From Streptococcus australis (GTDB lineage Bacteria; Bacillota; Bacilli; Lactobacillales; Streptococcaceae), in the NCBI RefSeq assembly GCF_015553625.1, contig NZ_JADNGY010000010.1, forward strand, positions 25,582 to 80,741: a stretch of 55,160 nt of DNA, in the 5' to 3' direction. The notes beneath the pieces were generated by a model. The model had not been told where the DNA came from, searched no databases, and saw only the letters and a list, made by a program, of their open reading frames with translations. Positions 10,760 through 20,250 of this stretch are shown piece by piece; position 1 is the first letter of the stretch; each line of letters begins with the position of its first letter. The position numbers were made by a program, and so were the translations under genes.

Positions 10760-11977
10760 TTACTCAGCGGGAACTTCTTCGTGTTGCTCGGTTACGACTG
10801 CACTCTCATCAGAATCTGTCGAGTTGGCGTCCGCTTCCTCCGTTTTGTTCCCTTCCCCTTGCTCTTCTTCTTTCTTTTCCTGAGCTAAAGTAGCCATTGT
10901 TTCTGCATTATAACTGTATATACCCGCTTCCATGTCAATGACACTGTCATCTTCAATCAGTTTACGAATCTTATCGTAATAAGGCAATTTACGCTTGATC
11001 TGAGATACAGGCACTAAAACCTTGGTGCCATCCTTCATGGTTAGCGTCACCAAATCCTTAGTCACCTTGCTCGGTGTCAAGTCCACTGACTCAATTTTAT
11101 CTCGTACAGTAGATGGTATTTTCCCCAGTTGTTTGACAAATTGTCGGACCAATTCTCGATCAGAAAAACGAACGCTTAGGTAAGACTTGGGAAGCTGATC
11201 CGTAGCAACCGGTGTCTCCACGACTTCTCCATTCTCTAAAATGGGATAGTGGTCTTCCTCCGTCACATAGTAACCAAAAACCTGGTATTCCTCAACCTGA
11301 ACCTTAAAAGTCGTAGGGAAAGCATAGGTCATTGATATATCCTTGACCCAGGGACTCGCCGCCTTCATATTAGCAAGATAACGATCCCGATTTAAGAAAG
11401 TTGTCAAGGTATAATCCCGATCTTGGATACGACTTTTTTCGAACAACAGGGTCTGATCCGCATTTTTATTCCCTGAAAATTCGATCACTTTTTGCTTCGC
11501 TAGGGGCGTTAAAAGATAGGTAGAAAAGAGAGCAATCAGGGTACTGATAACCAAAACTGGAATAGCTCTGTAGATGTGACGTCTCGCAATTTGGCCTTCC
11601 TTTTTAGCCTCCTTCGCTAATACCTCTTCTTCGAACATAGCTTCTGAAGCTTCTGTTAGGTAGATGATTTTTTCTTCTTCAGACTCTTCTTCTATTTCTT
11701 CAGGAAGAGTTTCTTGCAATTCCTCCTCAGCTACATTGGCCACATTCTCATCTTCCTCTTCATCTATAGTCTCGGCATCTTGCTCTACGGCATCTAGATC
11801 TTCAGAGGGAGTTTTTTGATTCAGAAGTTCCTGTCTTTCCTTCTCTTCTTGTGCTTTCTTTTCTTTTTCTTCTTGCTCTTCTAATTGTTTTTTCTTTTGA
11901 TACTCCTGGTTTCGTCTCTGCCACTCAGAGAGCTTAGTGACTTCCTTAGGAGTTTTTTGGTTCTTCTTATCCGTCAT
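10760..11977 (-). CDS. divIB: Cell-division protein DivIB/FtsQ
   Basis: A 405-aa bitopic membrane protein of the divisome, which works with FtsL and DivIC. A long Glu/Lys-rich cytoplasmic region covers about residues 1-130. One membrane helix is at about 138-158 ([18 protein letters not shown]). A POTRA domain and the FtsQ/DivIB beta domain follow outside the cell (about 165-360), then an acidic low-complexity tail. It overlaps murG by 4 bp. The long acidic cytoplasmic head is normal for streptococcal DivIB. Confidence 0.95.
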   Translation of the reverse strand: MTDKKNQKTPKEVTKLSEWQRRNQEYQKKKQLEEQEEKEKKAQEEKERQELLNQKTPSEDLDAVEQDAETIDEEEDENVANVAEEELQETLPEEIEEESEEEKIIYLTEASEAMFEEEVLAKEAKKEGQIARRHIYRAIPVLVISTLIALFSTYLLTPLAKQKVIEFSGNKNADQTLLFEKSRIQDRDYTLTTFLNRDRYLANMKAASPWVKDISMTYAFPTTFKVQVEEYQVFGYYVTEEDHYPILENGEVVETPVATDQLPKSYLSVRFSDRELVRQFVKQLGKIPSTVRDKIESVDLTPSKVTKDLVTLTMKDGTKVLVPVSQIKRKLPYYDKIRKLIEDDSVIDMEAGIYSYNAETMATLAQEKKEEEQGEGNKTEEADANSTDSDESAVVTEQHEEVPAE

Positions 11978-13044
11978 TTTTTCCTTTTATTAATTTCTTG
12001 ATGGACCAGACTGTAAAATTCATCCAAGGAAAGCAGCTCATTCGAAGACTTCATCGCTTGATGATAGCTTTCTGCCCCTTGGAACATTTTATCCATCGTA
12101 TTTTGCAAACGATCCATGCTCAATTCTGGTTCAGCGATGGTTTCTGCATAACCTTTCTCAACGAAATATTGAGCGTTTTCGATCTGATCTCCCCGACTAG
12201 CTTCTTTTCCTAGAGGAACGATGATATGTAGCTTATTCATGGCTAAGAGTTCAAAAATCGTATTGGCACCGCCACGAGTCACCACTAGGTCTGCCTTTTG
12301 GAGCAATGGAAGATAGTGATCCGTCACGTAATCCACGCGGTAAAGATGAGGAGCTTGCTCATTTAAAGAGGAGTCCCCTGTCAAATTAATGACATTGTAG
12401 CTTGCCAACAAGGCTTCTCGATTATTTGTAACAAACTCATTGAACACTCGTGCACCAGCAGAGCCCCCCACAAAGAGAAGGGTTGGCAACTGTGGATCAA
12501 ATTGAGCAAATACTGCTTCTAATTCTACTGGGGTTGGAACTTGCCCCTGATGAACCTTGGTCACAGCTCCTACATGTTGGGCTTTGACTAGGCTTTTCGG
12601 TTGCTCAAAGGTCGTGAACATTTTCGTCGCAAACTTATAAGCAATTTTATTGGCCAAGCCCATGGAACGGTCTGATTCGTGTACCAATACAGGAACGAAA
12701 CAAAGTCGTGCAGCCACTACCGGAGGAACAGAAACGAAGCCTCCTTTAGAAAACAAGACCTGTGGCCGTACACACAGCATGATCCAAATCGATTGGAGAA
12801 TGCCCCAGAAGACCTTGAAGATATCCAACATGTTTTGCCAAGAGAAATAACGGCGTAGCTTACCCGTCGCAATCGAGTGGAATTGAATGTCCAAGCCAGA
12901 TTTCAAAATCTCTTGGTGTTCAATCCCTTTCTTGTCTCCAATATAATGAACTTCCCAACCGTCCTCGATAAAGCGAGGGATAAGGAGAAGGTTCAAGGTG
13001 ACGTGGCCAACTGTACCTCCCCCTGTGAATACTATTTTTTTCAT
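11974..13044 (-). CDS. murG: UDP-GlcNAc:lipid I GlcNAc transferase MurG
   Basis: A 356-aa GT-B fold glycosyltransferase that converts lipid I to lipid II on the inner face of the membrane. The N-terminal glycine loop [11 protein letters not shown] and the C-terminal UDP-GlcNAc region ([17 protein letters not shown]) are both present. The hydrophobic patch that meets the membrane lies around residues 70-95. It starts 1 bp after murD and overlaps divIB, so the three are translated together. Confidence 0.98.
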   Translation of the reverse strand: MKKIVFTGGGTVGHVTLNLLLIPRFIEDGWEVHYIGDKKGIEHQEILKSGLDIQFHSIATGKLRRYFSWQNMLDIFKVFWGILQSIWIMLCVRPQVLFSKGGFVSVPPVVAARLCFVPVLVHESDRSMGLANKIAYKFATKMFTTFEQPKSLVKAQHVGAVTKVHQGQVPTPVELEAVFAQFDPQLPTLLFVGGSAGARVFNEFVTNNREALLASYNVINLTGDSSLNEQAPHLYRVDYVTDHYLPLLQKADLVVTRGGANTIFELLAMNKLHIIVPLGKEASRGDQIENAQYFVEKGYAETIAEPELSMDRLQNTMDKMFQGAESYHQAMKSSNELLSLDEFYSLVHQEINKRKK

Positions 13045-13045
13045 A

Positions 13046-14398
13046 TTATTTTTTCAACTCTTCTACTGTTTTAAGGAATTCATCGCCCCGCACTTCAAAA
13101 TTCGCATACATGTCCCAGCTGGCATTGGCTGGACTAAGCAAGACAATATCGCCTGCATCAGCGAATTCAAAGGCTTTGCGCGTTGCGTCTGCCACATCCG
13201 TCGCATCTAGATAGGCCACACCTGCTTGATCCGCTGCCCGTTTCACCCGTTCAGCAGACTCTCCAAGGATGACCATTTTTTTAAGACCGGTAATATCTGG
13301 CACCAATTCATCAAATTCATTGCCTCGGTCCAAGCCACCAGCGATTAAGATGACATGAGCGTTATCAAATCCAGACAAGGCTTTTTGGGTTGCTAAGATA
13401 TTGGTAGACTTACTATCATTGTAGAATTTCACCCCTTCAATCTCAGCCACATACTGCAAGCGGTGCTTCACCCCGCCAAAGGCTGATAAGGTTTCTTGGA
13501 TCGTTTGATTGTCAATGCCACGAAGTTTGGCCACTGCAATGGTAGCTAAAGCATTTTCTACATTGTGACTACCTGGTACTCCGATTTGATCTGCTCGCAT
13601 AACGGCTTCACCTCGGAAGTAAAGGACACCATCCTCTAAATAAGCTCCGTCCACCTTTTCTTGAGTTGAAAATGGCACCACAGTAGCCTGCGTTTGCTTA
13701 GCCAAATCTTTAGCGAGATCTTGGTTAAAGTTCAGTACCACAAAATCCTTGGCAGTCATATTCTTTTGAATAGCCCATTTTGCAGCTACATAACCTTCGA
13801 AGGATCCATGATAATCCAAGTGGGTTGGCATGAGATTAGTAATCACTGCGATTTCTGGATGGAAGGCTTCAATTCCCATCAATTGGAAAGAAGATAATTC
13901 CATCACCAATGTGTCTTTAGCTGTCGCTGTTTGAGCGACTTGACTAGCTGGAAAACCAATATTCCCAGACAAAAGACCATTTTGTCCAGCGGCAGTTAAC
14001 ACTTCCCCAATCATGGTAGTGGTGGTTGTCTTTCCATTTGAACCAGTGATGCCGATGATCGGCGCTTCTGAAATGAGGTAAGCCAATTCAACCTCAGTCA
14101 AAACAGGGATGCCTTTTTCAAGGGCCCGTTGGACCATGGGATTCGTGTATGGAATTCCAGGATTCTTCACCATCACCGCAAAGTCTTCATCCAAGAGTTC
14201 CAGAGGATGTCCTCCTGTCACGACTTTGATTCCTTCTTCCAGCAAACTCTGGGCTGCAGGATTTTCTTCAAAGGCTTTTCCATCATTCACCGTTACGATA
14301 GCTCCTAGGCGATCTAGTAAACGTGCTGCAGATTCTCCGGATTTCGCCAATCCTAAAACAAGGACTTTTTTATTTTTAAATGTTTCAATGATGTTCAT
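13046..14398 (-). CDS. murD: UDP-MurNAc-L-Ala:D-Glu ligase MurD
   Basis: A 450-aa Mur ligase adding D-glutamate to UDP-MurNAc-L-alanine in the cytoplasm. The ATP-binding loop [13 protein letters not shown] is near residue 115. The conserved central [19 protein letters not shown] segment carries metal and substrate contacts. A carbamylated-lysine region and the C-terminal ligase domain (FYNDSKSTN) follow. It is the first gene of murD-murG-divIB. Confidence 0.98.
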   Translation of the reverse strand: MNIIETFKNKKVLVLGLAKSGESAARLLDRLGAIVTVNDGKAFEENPAAQSLLEEGIKVVTGGHPLELLDEDFAVMVKNPGIPYTNPMVQRALEKGIPVLTEVELAYLISEAPIIGITGSNGKTTTTTMIGEVLTAAGQNGLLSGNIGFPASQVAQTATAKDTLVMELSSFQLMGIEAFHPEIAVITNLMPTHLDYHGSFEGYVAAKWAIQKNMTAKDFVVLNFNQDLAKDLAKQTQATVVPFSTQEKVDGAYLEDGVLYFRGEAVMRADQIGVPGSHNVENALATIAVAKLRGIDNQTIQETLSAFGGVKHRLQYVAEIEGVKFYNDSKSTNILATQKALSGFDNAHVILIAGGLDRGNEFDELVPDITGLKKMVILGESAERVKRAADQAGVAYLDATDVADATRKAFEFADAGDIVLLSPANASWDMYANFEVRGDEFLKTVEELKK

Positions 14399-14576
14399 AG
14401 CTTTTTTACTCCAATTTGTTCATCTTCTATTTTACCCTTTTTTAGACAATTTAAAAAGCCTTAAGACAGCAAAAGAAGCAACACCTTACAAAAATGACCT
14501 CTTCCCCTTCTTTCATAAAAAAGTCGCCATGATTTTACATCACAACGACTCTATTTCTGGAGTGAAAATCTCCAGT
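14399..14576. other. Non-coding gap upstream of murD
   Basis: No gene is visible here. It holds the terminator for the typA-DUF3165 transcript and presumably the murD promoter, for which I see no strong hexamers. Confidence 0.5.
14521..14555 (-). terminator. Terminator after the DUF3165 gene
   Basis: On the minus strand AGTCG pairs with CGACT around an inner TGAT/ATCA stem, followed by TTTTTT. It lies just past the small membrane-protein gene. Confidence 0.6.
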
Positions 14577-14843
14577 TTATTCTGATTTATCCAAGCGTTT
14601 AGAAGACTTGGTTGGCAACCGCGAGATATCAACGAGGGCCAGGTAGCCTACAAAAGCAAGGAAGGCACCAACAAAAAATTCTGAAGGTAATTGGAAGATT
14701 TGGAAAATTGCTAAGCAAAGCAGAATCACCAAAGAGACCAACAATACGACCAGGGTTACTACATTCAGAGTTCCTCTAATACTCTTTGGAGCTGCAAAAA
14801 GATAAAAAAGGAGGATCAAAATACCTATAATTAAATAAACCAT
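14577..14843 (-). CDS. Small membrane protein, DUF3165 family
   Basis: An 88-aa hydrophobic protein with three likely membrane helices (about residues 2-18, 26-50 and 54-72) and a basic tail. It resembles DUF3165, a small streptococcal family of unknown function. It follows typA by 22 nt on the same strand and is probably cotranscribed with it. A TCACTCC-type weak ribosome-binding region precedes the ATG. The function is not known. Confidence 0.75.
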   Translation of the reverse strand: MVYLIIGILILLFYLFAAPKSIRGTLNVVTLVVLLVSLVILLCLAIFQIFQLPSEFFVGAFLAFVGYLALVDISRLPTKSSKRLDKSE

Positions 14844-14865
14844 TTTGTCACTCCTTTCTTATTTC

Positions 14866-16713
14866 TTATTCAGCTGCAGCTGATTTTTTCTTTTTGTTTG
14901 CTTTTTCGCGCTCTGCCTTGTTCAAGATTTGCTTACGCAAACGAATAGATTCAGGCGTTACTTCCATGTATTCATCGTCATTCAAGAACTCAAGTGATTC
15001 TTCAAGAGTCAGGATACGAGGAGTCTTGATAACCGCTGTTTGGTCCTTGGTAGCTGAACGAACGTTGGTCATTTGTTTTGCTTTCGTGATGTTAACGGTC
15101 AAGTCATTTTCACGAGAGTTTTCACCGATGATCATTCCTTCGTAAACCTCAGTACCTGGGTTAACAAAGATCGTACCGCGTTCTTCGATAGACATGATTG
15201 CGTAGGTTGTTGCTTTACCAGCATCAATAGAAACGAGGGCACCACGGTGACGTCCACCGATTTCACCTGGAATCAATGGCAAGTATTGATCAAAAGTATG
15301 GTTCATGATTCCGTAACCACGAGTCATTGACAAGAACTCAGTTGAGTAGCCAATCAAACCACGCGCAGGAACAAGGAAGACCAAACGAGTTTGCCCGTTT
15401 CCAGTAGCCACCATATCCAACATCTCACCTTTACGTTCAGAAAGGCTTTGGATAACAGATCCTTGGTATTCTTCAGGTGTATCGATTTGTACGCGTTCAA
15501 ACGGCTCACACTTGACACCATCAATTTCTTTGATGATCACTTCTGGACGAGATACTTGAAGTTCATAACCTTCACGGCGCATGGTTTCAATCAAGATAGA
15601 CAAGTGCAATTCACCACGTCCTGAAACTGTCCATTTATCTGGTGAATCCGTTGGGTCTACACGGAGTGAAACGTCTGTTTGCAACTCAGCTTGCAAACGT
15701 TCTTCAACCTTACGAGAGGTCACCCATTTCCCTTCGCGACCAGCAAATGGTGAGTTGTTGACCAAGAAGGTCATTTGAAGAGTCGGTTCGTCGATGTGAA
15801 GAACTGGCAATGCCTCAACTGCGTCTGTTGGAGTGATGGTTTCCCCAACGAAGATATCTTCCATACCAGATACGGCAATCAAGTCACCAGCTTTTGCTTC
15901 TTGGATTTCACGACGTTCCAAACCAAAGAAACCAAAGAGTTTGGTCACACGGAAGTTCTTGGTTGTACCGTCCAATTTAGAAAGAGTAACTTGGTCACCA
16001 ACTTTTACTGTCCCACGGAAGACACGACCGATACCGATACGACCAACGAAGTCATTATAGTCCAAGAGTGACACTTGGAATTGAAGAGGCTCATCTGAGT
16101 TATCAACCGGAGCTGGGATGTGGTCAATAATGGTATCAAAGATTGGCGCCATCGTCTTTTCTTGGTCTGCTGGATCATCTGACAATGAAGATGTTCCGTT
16201 GATAGCTGATGCATAAACAACTGGGAAGTCAAGCTGGTCATCATCCGCACCAAGCTCGATGAAAAGTTCCAAGACTTCATCTACTACTTCTGCAGGACGA
16301 GCTGATGGCTTATCGATTTTGTTAACGACAACGATCGGCACAAGGTCTTGTTCCAAGGCTTTTTTCAATACGAAACGAGTCTGTGGCATAGTCCCTTCGT
16401 AAGCATCTACGACCAAAACAACACCGTCAACCATTTTCATGATCCGCTCAACTTCTCCACCGAAGTCCGCGTGTCCTGGCGTGTCCATGATATTAATACG
16501 AGTTCCGTTGTAGGCAACTGCTGTATTCTTCGCAAGGATAGTGATTCCACGCTCTTTTTCGATATCGTTTGAGTCCATAGCACGCTCTGCCAACTCTGTA
16601 CGCGCGTCAAGAGTTTCAGATTGTTTCAATAATTCGTCAACAAGGGTTGTTTTTCCGTGGTCGACGTGGGCGATAATCGCGATATTACGGATATCTTCTC
16701 TTAATTTTGTCAT
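14866..16713 (-). CDS. typA: Ribosome-associated GTPase TypA/BipA
   Basis: A 615-aa translational GTPase of the EF-G/LepA group, needed for stress adaptation and ribosome assembly in relatives. G1 is [10 protein letters not shown]3 is [12 protein letters not shown] and G4 is NKIDK. They are followed by beta-barrel, EF-G III/V and the BipA-specific C-terminal domain with a Lys-rich tail. I place the start at 16713 ([10 protein letters not shown]) because AGAGGA lies at the right distance. A longer in-frame start at 16734 has no ribosome-binding site. Confidence 0.97.
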   Translation of the reverse strand: MTKLREDIRNIAIIAHVDHGKTTLVDELLKQSETLDARTELAERAMDSNDIEKERGITILAKNTAVAYNGTRINIMDTPGHADFGGEVERIMKMVDGVVLVVDAYEGTMPQTRFVLKKALEQDLVPIVVVNKIDKPSARPAEVVDEVLELFIELGADDDQLDFPVVYASAINGTSSLSDDPADQEKTMAPIFDTIIDHIPAPVDNSDEPLQFQVSLLDYNDFVGRIGIGRVFRGTVKVGDQVTLSKLDGTTKNFRVTKLFGFFGLERREIQEAKAGDLIAVSGMEDIFVGETITPTDAVEALPVLHIDEPTLQMTFLVNNSPFAGREGKWVTSRKVEERLQAELQTDVSLRVDPTDSPDKWTVSGRGELHLSILIETMRREGYELQVSRPEVIIKEIDGVKCEPFERVQIDTPEEYQGSVIQSLSERKGEMLDMVATGNGQTRLVFLVPARGLIGYSTEFLSMTRGYGIMNHTFDQYLPLIPGEIGGRHRGALVSIDAGKATTYAIMSIEERGTIFVNPGTEVYEGMIIGENSRENDLTVNITKAKQMTNVRSATKDQTAVIKTPRILTLEESLEFLNDDEYMEVTPESIRLRKQILNKAEREKANKKKKSAAAE

Positions 16714-16915
16714 GATTTCCTCTATAGTATTCAAAAATTTATTTTCTAACTGAGCAATTATACCACAATTTTAAGCAAATGGCATAACTCAGACAAGTGT
16801 AAATGTTTTCATGCTTTCTTTCGAAAATCTTCTTTCTCATTCCCACTCCTAACCACTCTATTCATGAAAATCTTTCAAGTCTTCAATCTCTTTTCTTCAC
16901 CCTTTTTCCGAATAC

Positions 16916-16944
16916 TTGTGATTCTCTTCATTTCATGCTATCCT
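16916..16944 (+). promoter_or_regulatory. Promoter of the rsuA-like gene, predicted leaderless
   Basis: TTGTGA (16916-16921), a 17-nt spacer and TATCCT (16939-16944, preceded by TG). The ATG begins 8 nt after the -10 box, so transcription should start at or next to the start codon. Confidence 0.65.
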
Positions 16945-16951
16945 GTTTTTT

Positions 16952-17674
16952 ATGAGATTAGATCAATTACTGGCCCACTACCAAATTCCTCGTAAGGAAA
17001 TCAAACAGAGCATGGCTAAAAGGCAGATTCTAGTCGACGGGCTTGCTGCAACAAAATTATCCCAAAATGTAGATACGGGCCTCCAAGAGGTTCGCTGGAA
17101 AAATCGGGTCCTTACCGACTGTTCCCATCATTATTTTCTTCTCCACAAGCCCCAAGGGTTGGTGACAGCTACCAAGGATGCTCAGCATCCTACAGTTCTG
17201 GACCTCCTTCGAGCAGAAGACCGGACTCCCAATACTTATCCTATCGGCCGGCTAGATCGGGATACTACCGGTCTGCTCTTACTCACAGATAATGGACCTC
17301 TCGGTTTCCAACTCCTTCACCCTCGATACCATATTGAAAAAGAATACGCGGTAACAGTCAACGGCCCTCTCGAACCCGCTCATATCGATCGTTTTCAAGA
17401 AGGAATCACTTTTTTAGATGGGACCAGGTGTAAGCCTGCCAAACTAAAAATCCTTACCTCCAGTCCCAAAGAAAGCCGAGCACTGGTCACCCTATCTGAA
17501 GGGAAATTCCATCAGGTGAAAAAAATGTTCCTCTCAGTCGGTGTTAAGGTCACTGCTCTAAAACGAGTTCAGTTCGGGGATTTTACATTAGATTCAGAGC
17601 TAGCAGAGGGTCAATACCGCCCTTTGAACCAAGATGAATTACAGATTATTAAAAACTATTTAGAAAACAGTTGA
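16952..17674 (+). CDS. rsuA: 16S rRNA pseudouridine synthase, RsuA family
   Basis: A 240-aa enzyme that isomerises uridine to pseudouridine in RNA, most likely U516 of 16S rRNA. The S4 RNA-binding domain is at residues 1-50 (MRLDQLL start). The catalytic Asp is in GRLDRDTTGLLLLTDNG. The family C-terminal motif is KFHQVKKMF. There is no Shine-Dalgarno sequence before the ATG and the -10 box ends only 7 nt upstream. The exact target is inferred from the family. Confidence 0.93.
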   Translation: MRLDQLLAHYQIPRKEIKQSMAKRQILVDGLAATKLSQNVDTGLQEVRWKNRVLTDCSHHYFLLHKPQGLVTATKDAQHPTVLDLLRAEDRTPNTYPIGRLDRDTTGLLLLTDNGPLGFQLLHPRYHIEKEYAVTVNGPLEPAHIDRFQEGITFLDGTRCKPAKLKILTSSPKESRALVTLSEGKFHQVKKMFLSVGVKVTALKRVQFGDFTLDSELAEGQYRPLNQDELQIIKNYLENS

Positions 17675-17686
17675 CAAAACAAAAAA

Positions 17687-17861
17687 GAGGCTGGGACAAA
17701 AGTCCTAGCCTCTCAATTGTCTTTGGATTGTCGAGCAAGACACAATGGTTGAGTGAGCTCTACTACGCTGATTTCATCAGCTTTTACAGTCCTACTCAAC
17801 TGTGCGGAGGTGGGACGACAAAATCGAATTCTAACGAATGACCGATTTCTGTTCCACTCTC
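17687..17861 (+). repeat. 175-bp structured intergenic repeat, copy 3 (complete)
   Basis: It has the same length and ends as copy 2 and carries the most substitutions of the full copies (for example GTTCCAC for GTCCCAC). It lies between convergent genes: 12 nt after the rsuA-like stop and 9 nt from the stop of the minus-strand membrane-protein gene. Runs of A on its left and T on its right make it terminator-like in both directions. Confidence 0.95.
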
Positions 17862-17870
17862 TTTTTTTTT

Positions 17871-18104
17871 TTAATTAATCCCCGAAAGTTGTGAGATAAA
17901 CACGAAACAGAAAATTACAGAAAGCACAATCCCTACAATAGAGAGCATTATTTCTGTCGTATAGTCTAGTCCAGACTCTTTTTGATTTAAAATAGCCGAG
18001 CCCAAACCAAAAACACCAAAAATAATACTTATCAATGGAAATATAAAGGCAACTATGATAGATATGATACCCAAAACAAATGAGGCATTGTTCTTTTCTT
18101 GCAA
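17871..18104 (-). CDS. Small two-helix membrane protein, DUF4190-like
   Basis: A 77-aa protein with two predicted membrane helices (about residues 8-36 and 48-72) and a short Gln/Glu/Lys linker. The pattern of SFVLGIISIIVAFIFP then a Gly-rich stretch resembles DUF4190 membrane proteins of Firmicutes. Function unknown. It is monocistronic by position, with a structured repeat directly after its stop. Confidence 0.65.
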   Translation of the reverse strand: MQEKNNASFVLGIISIIVAFIFPLISIIFGVFGLGSAILNQKESGLDYTTEIMLSIVGIVLSVIFCFVFISQLSGIN

Positions 18105-18179
18105 TTTCTAGAAACTCCTTAAAATTAATATCATTTTATTATGATACATCAAGCATCTTTAGCAACATTTTCCTTGATC

Positions 18180-18566
18180 TTAACTAGTCTTTACCTTTCC
18201 ATCCCATGAATCCAAACCGTAGGACAAGATATAGATATCTTTATAGCCTTGTTTTTTCAAGAAGAGGGCTGCATTGGTCACACGGGAACCACGACTGTTT
18301 TCATAGAGCAAGACTGGTTTATCTTTTCGAAGAGCTGCCAAGCTCACTTTTAATTGATTGGATGGAATGTTCCGAGCTCCCAAAATATGCTTAGCGTGGA
18401 ACTCATTTGGATCACGTAGGTCTACTAATTGGCCTTTGCGGATCAATTCTTCAAACTCTACATTGTCCACAATTTTTGCAGCACGACGGATACGGAAGTA
18501 ATTGTAACCCATCCAGCCGAACATTGCTAAAACAATCAACCATACTAAAATATTTACTAAACTCAC
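18180..18566 (-). CDS. Membrane-anchored rhodanese-like protein without cysteine
   Basis: A 128-aa protein: one N-terminal membrane helix (about residues 4-24) followed by a rhodanese fold (about 36-125) with the VDLRDPNEFHAKHI and GARNIP signatures. The active-site loop reads LLYENSRGSR where active sulfurtransferases have a Cys, and the whole protein has no cysteine. It cannot work by the usual persulfide mechanism. It overlaps yqgQ by 4 bp, so the two are one operon. Confidence 0.9.
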   Translation of the reverse strand: MSLVNILVWLIVLAMFGWMGYNYFRIRRAAKIVDNVEFEELIRKGQLVDLRDPNEFHAKHILGARNIPSNQLKVSLAALRKDKPVLLYENSRGSRVTNAALFLKKQGYKDIYILSYGLDSWDGKVKTS

Positions 18567-18781
18567 TTTTCTTTATCCTCTTCTAAATAACGTAATTCCT
18601 GTGCGTGTTCTCTGCGTAAGACAGCTTCTGCTTCTAGATAATCTAGCTTTTCCATCAGCCCAGCGTCATAGATTCTTTTCAATTCAATCTTCATCAATTC
18701 GATGTCGTAAAGCCGTTTTCCGACATAAATGATGATTCCAAATTTTTTCAGAAATTGTTGAACATCGTACAGGGTTTTCAT
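18563..18781 (-). CDS. YqgQ family protein
   Basis: A 72-aa mostly helical protein of the YqgQ (DUF910) family, whose small helical-bundle structure is known but whose function is not. The YDVQQFLKKFG and LYDIELMKIELKRIYDAGL segments are typical. It is the first gene of a two-gene operon with the rhodanese-like gene, an arrangement shared with other Firmicutes. Confidence 0.88.
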   Translation of the reverse strand: MKTLYDVQQFLKKFGIIIYVGKRLYDIELMKIELKRIYDAGLMEKLDYLEAEAVLRREHAQELRYLEEDKEK

Positions 18782-18860
18782 GTGCTTATTCTATCAAATC
18801 TTTCAAGTATTTTCAAGATGGTCCCTGTTTTATTTACAGGAAAAATCACTGTCGAGCAAA

Positions 18861-18893
18861 AACGAGCCTCCCCATCAAGGAAGGCTCGTTTGT
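18861..18893. terminator. Terminator between dpr and yqgQ
   Basis: AACGAGCCT pairs with AGGCTCGTT and is flanked by A-rich sequence on the left and TTTGTTTCTTTT on the right. In the minus direction it lies 14 nt after the dpr stop. Confidence 0.8.
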
Positions 18894-18904
18894 TTCTTTT
18901 CAGA

Positions 18905-19432
18905 TTACAAACCTGGTGCTTGACCTAATTCAGCGGCAATCATCCAGATATGTTTTTCCAATTCAGCTTTTGCACCGACAAAGATATCGTTGGTCACATC
19001 ATCTCCTTCAGCGTCTGTGATATCCAAGGCTTTTTGATAAAGACTTACCAAATAGCGGAAGATAGAAAGGACACGTCCCAAATTTTCTTCCATAGAGCGT
19101 TCAAATGAACCTTTTTCTTCTTGGATATTGCTGTGTTCCAAGAACTCAACCATGCTAGCATATGGGGCACCACCCAAGGTAATCAAGCGTTCACTCACTT
19201 CATCAAGAGTCGCATCCAAGCTTTCCATGTATTCATCCATTTTTGGATGCCATACGAGGAAGCCACGACCACGCATATACCAATGTACTTGGTGCAAGGC
19301 AATATGAGCGACATAAAGGTCTGCCACCACTTGATTCAAAACCGCTTTTGTATCGGTTAAACTCTTGCTTACTTCACTGATGGTTGCAAATGTTGCTACA
19401 TCTTTTGCTGCTTCTTTTTTGATTGTTGTCAT
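18905..19432 (-). CDS. dpr: Dps-family ferritin-like peroxide resistance protein
   Basis: A 175-aa protein of the Dps family, which forms 12-mers that bind iron and oxidise it with peroxide, blocking Fenton chemistry. The inter-subunit ferroxidase residues lie in HIALHQVHWYMRG and in HPKMDEYMESLDATLDEVSERL. Streptococci lack catalase and depend on Dpr for peroxide tolerance. A PerR-type palindrome lies in the 5' leader and the promoter is near consensus. The length and N-terminal extension match streptococcal Dpr. Confidence 0.95.
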   Translation of the reverse strand: MTTIKKEAAKDVATFATISEVSKSLTDTKAVLNQVVADLYVAHIALHQVHWYMRGRGFLVWHPKMDEYMESLDATLDEVSERLITLGGAPYASMVEFLEHSNIQEEKGSFERSMEENLGRVLSIFRYLVSLYQKALDITDAEGDDVTNDIFVGAKAELEKHIWMIAAELGQAPGL

Positions 19433-19448
19433 AAATAAATTCTCCTTT

Positions 19449-19463
19449 TTAGAATTATTCTAA
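19449..19463 (-). promoter_or_regulatory. PerR/Fur-type operator in the dpr leader
   Basis: A perfect 7-1-7 palindrome, TTAGAAT-T-ATTCTAA, differs from the Per-box consensus TTATAAT-n-ATTATAA at one position per arm. It lies just downstream of the -10 box, where a bound repressor would block the polymerase. Confidence 0.75.
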
Positions 19464-19472
19464 TTTAGTTAT

Positions 19473-19501
19473 ATTATAATCCTTCTAATTAAGAAATGCA
19501 A
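19473..19501 (-). promoter_or_regulatory. dpr promoter
   Basis: On the minus strand TTGCAT (19496-19501), exactly 17 nt, then TATAAT (19473-19478). Confidence 0.8.
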
Positions 19502-19563
19502 GAGAAAATGCTTAAATAAGAAAAGTTAGAAAATTGTTTCATTTCTAATCGTTATTAGTCATC

Positions 19564-19576
19564 TTTTTTACGAATA
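19564..19576 (+). promoter_or_regulatory. Competence sigma factor (ComX/SigX) box
   Basis: TTTTTTACGAATA contains the perfect streptococcal cin/com-box TACGAATA (19569-19576) after a T tract. Only 8 nt separate it from the start codon of the prepilin peptidase. Confidence 0.85.
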
Positions 19577-19584
19577 CTATAAGT

Positions 19585-20244
19585 ATGATCAACTTTTATT
19601 TTTTTACAGTCGGTTCCTGTATTGCCTCCTTTTTAGGACTCGTCATCGACCGCTTTCCAGAAAGCTCCATCATTCGTCCAAGAAGCCATTGCGACCATTG
19701 CCAACAGACCTTGAGACCTCTGGACCTGATTCCTATCCTCTCACAAGTCCTCTTTCGATTCCGTTGTCGCTATTGCCAGAGCCCGCTTCCTTATTGGTAT
19801 GCTCTCTTTGAAGCCTGGTCTGGCCTCCTTTTTTTGCTGTGCTATCAGGGCCTTCTTCCTATTTCTCATCTTTTCGTTCTGCTTGGTAGTTGTGTTTTGG
19901 CCATCTACGATTTGCGCTCCATGGAGTATCCGCTTCTCCTCTGGCTGGTGCTCCACGCTCTTTGCCTGTTTTTCACCAGCCCTACCCTCTTGATGGGAGT
20001 CTTTCTCTTCTTAGGAGTCCTGTCAGCTGTTTACTCCATCGGCATTGGAGCAGGGGACTTTCTCTTACTAGCTACTTTTTCTTTGACCCTCTCAGCTGTC
20101 CAAGTCCTCCTCGTCATGCAAGGGGCTTCCCTCATTGGTCTCCTGGTCTTCCTCTTAAAAAAAGAAAAAGACCGGATTCCTTTTGTTCCCTGTCTTTTTC
20201 TGAGTTATCAGGCTTTACTGTTTTTTACAATTTTTAGCAGATAA
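19585..20244 (+). CDS. cilC: Type IV prepilin peptidase, late competence (CilC/ComC type)
   Basis: A 219-aa A24 aspartic peptidase that processes the pseudopilins of the DNA-uptake pilus. It has about six membrane helices. The cytoplasmic domain has four zinc-binding cysteines (C36, C39, C61, C64). The two catalytic aspartates are D109 (in AIYDLRSMEYP) and D158 (in GAGDFLLL, the GxGD motif). The SigX box just upstream places it in the late competence regulon. No Shine-Dalgarno fits between the box and the ATG. It converges on trpB with a 6-bp gap. Confidence 0.93.
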   Translation: MINFYFFTVGSCIASFLGLVIDRFPESSIIRPRSHCDHCQQTLRPLDLIPILSQVLFRFRCRYCQSPLPYWYALFEAWSGLLFLLCYQGLLPISHLFVLLGSCVLAIYDLRSMEYPLLLWLVLHALCLFFTSPTLLMGVFLFLGVLSAVYSIGIGAGDFLLLATFSLTLSAVQVLLVMQGASLIGLLVFLLKKEKDRIPFVPCLFLSYQALLFFTIFSR

Positions 20245-20250
20245 GATTTC

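Noticed and set aside
16903..16914. TTTTTCCGAATA upstream of the rsuA-like gene, similar to a SigX box
   Set aside because: One base differs from TACGAATA and it lies 38 nt from the start, while a normal promoter sits closer. rsuA is not a known competence gene.
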